Shown here: positions 63,887-64,000 of the stretch, in pieces | How positions within the stretch are numbered: the stretch's first letter is position 1 | How the letters are laid out: every line of letters starts with the position of its first letter | Assembly: GCA_024867545.1 (NCBI GenBank) | Contig: JANFNE010000045.1 | Span: 62,001-126,000 of the forward strand | Length of the DNA stretch: 64,000 nt | From: Phytopythium helicoides | Taxonomy: Eukaryota; Oomycota; Peronosporomycetes; Pythiales; Pythiaceae | Direction of reading: 5' to 3' | Notes under the pieces: generated by a model | Databases searched by the model: none | The model's input: the letters and a program-made list of their open reading frames with translations, nothing else | What the model was told of the DNA's origin: nothing | Made by a program: the position numbers and the translations under genes

Positions 63887-64000
63887 GCTGCGAGCTGTCG
63901 ATCCGAAAGTGTCGCTCGCGAAAAAGTGAAGGCGGACCTGGCGACTGGCCATTGGACGATTCTCGACTAAATATTCTGCGTGCGACACGCCAATTGGGCA

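Overview
The window looks like nuclear DNA of a flagellated stramenopile, most probably a Pythium- or Phytophthora-like oomycete. This is inferred from densely packed, GC-rich genes with short (about 50-80 nt) GT-AG introns, some with a CTAAC-like branch site; from the mix of plant-like genes (LPA1-type 2-phosphoglycerate kinase, UBA2-like RNA-binding protein) and flagellar or ciliary genes (TMEM107-like, LRRC49); and from the transposon types. No species can be named from sequence alone.

Left host block (1-10.9 kb): 5' part of mitochondrial ribosomal protein bL12m, a decayed coding stretch, a doubtful membrane-protein gene, ribophorin I (OST1), ribosomal protein uL3, a PCIF1/CAPAM-type mRNA-cap methyltransferase and cohesin SMC3.

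Accessory block (11-34.4 kb): two inverted arms of about 2.4 kb (10993-13443 and 32060-34422), each with an intact copy of an unrecognised gene for an acidic one-pass membrane protein of 483 aa. A third, truncated copy (31089-31783) forms a near-palindrome with the right arm. Between the arms lie the remains of a Maverick/Polinton-like element: a family-B DNA polymerase with an embedded HNH-type zinc domain, a DD35E integrase with a chromodomain, and decayed reading frames. The polymerase gene has two frameshifts and is split by a complete, apparently young Ty3/gypsy retrotransposon (20372-29688; 699-bp LTRs, 5-bp AGCTC target duplication, gag, and a 2041-aa pol reached by a -1 frameshift at a canonical GGGAAAC site).

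Right host block (35.3-64 kb): mitochondrial aconitase; head-to-head TMEM107-like and TMEM104-like genes; a CAMK-type kinase; a 759-aa secreted/type I membrane protein of unknown function; a secreted GH3 beta-glucosidase; an MFS transporter with a stray 5'-exon-like copy upstream; LRRC49 (tubulin polyglutamylase complex); a small basic protein; an EndoG-type nuclease; a two-RRM protein; the LPA1-like kinase; a small polytopic membrane protein; a BMT5/FDXACB1-like rRNA methyltransferase; and a tail-anchored protein. Most of these are unrelated housekeeping genes. Exon models were derived by reading splice sites and checking phase; for most spliced genes the summed exons are a multiple of three.

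The most unusual parts are the nested transposon, the PolB-HNH fusion, and the gene-bearing inverted arms.
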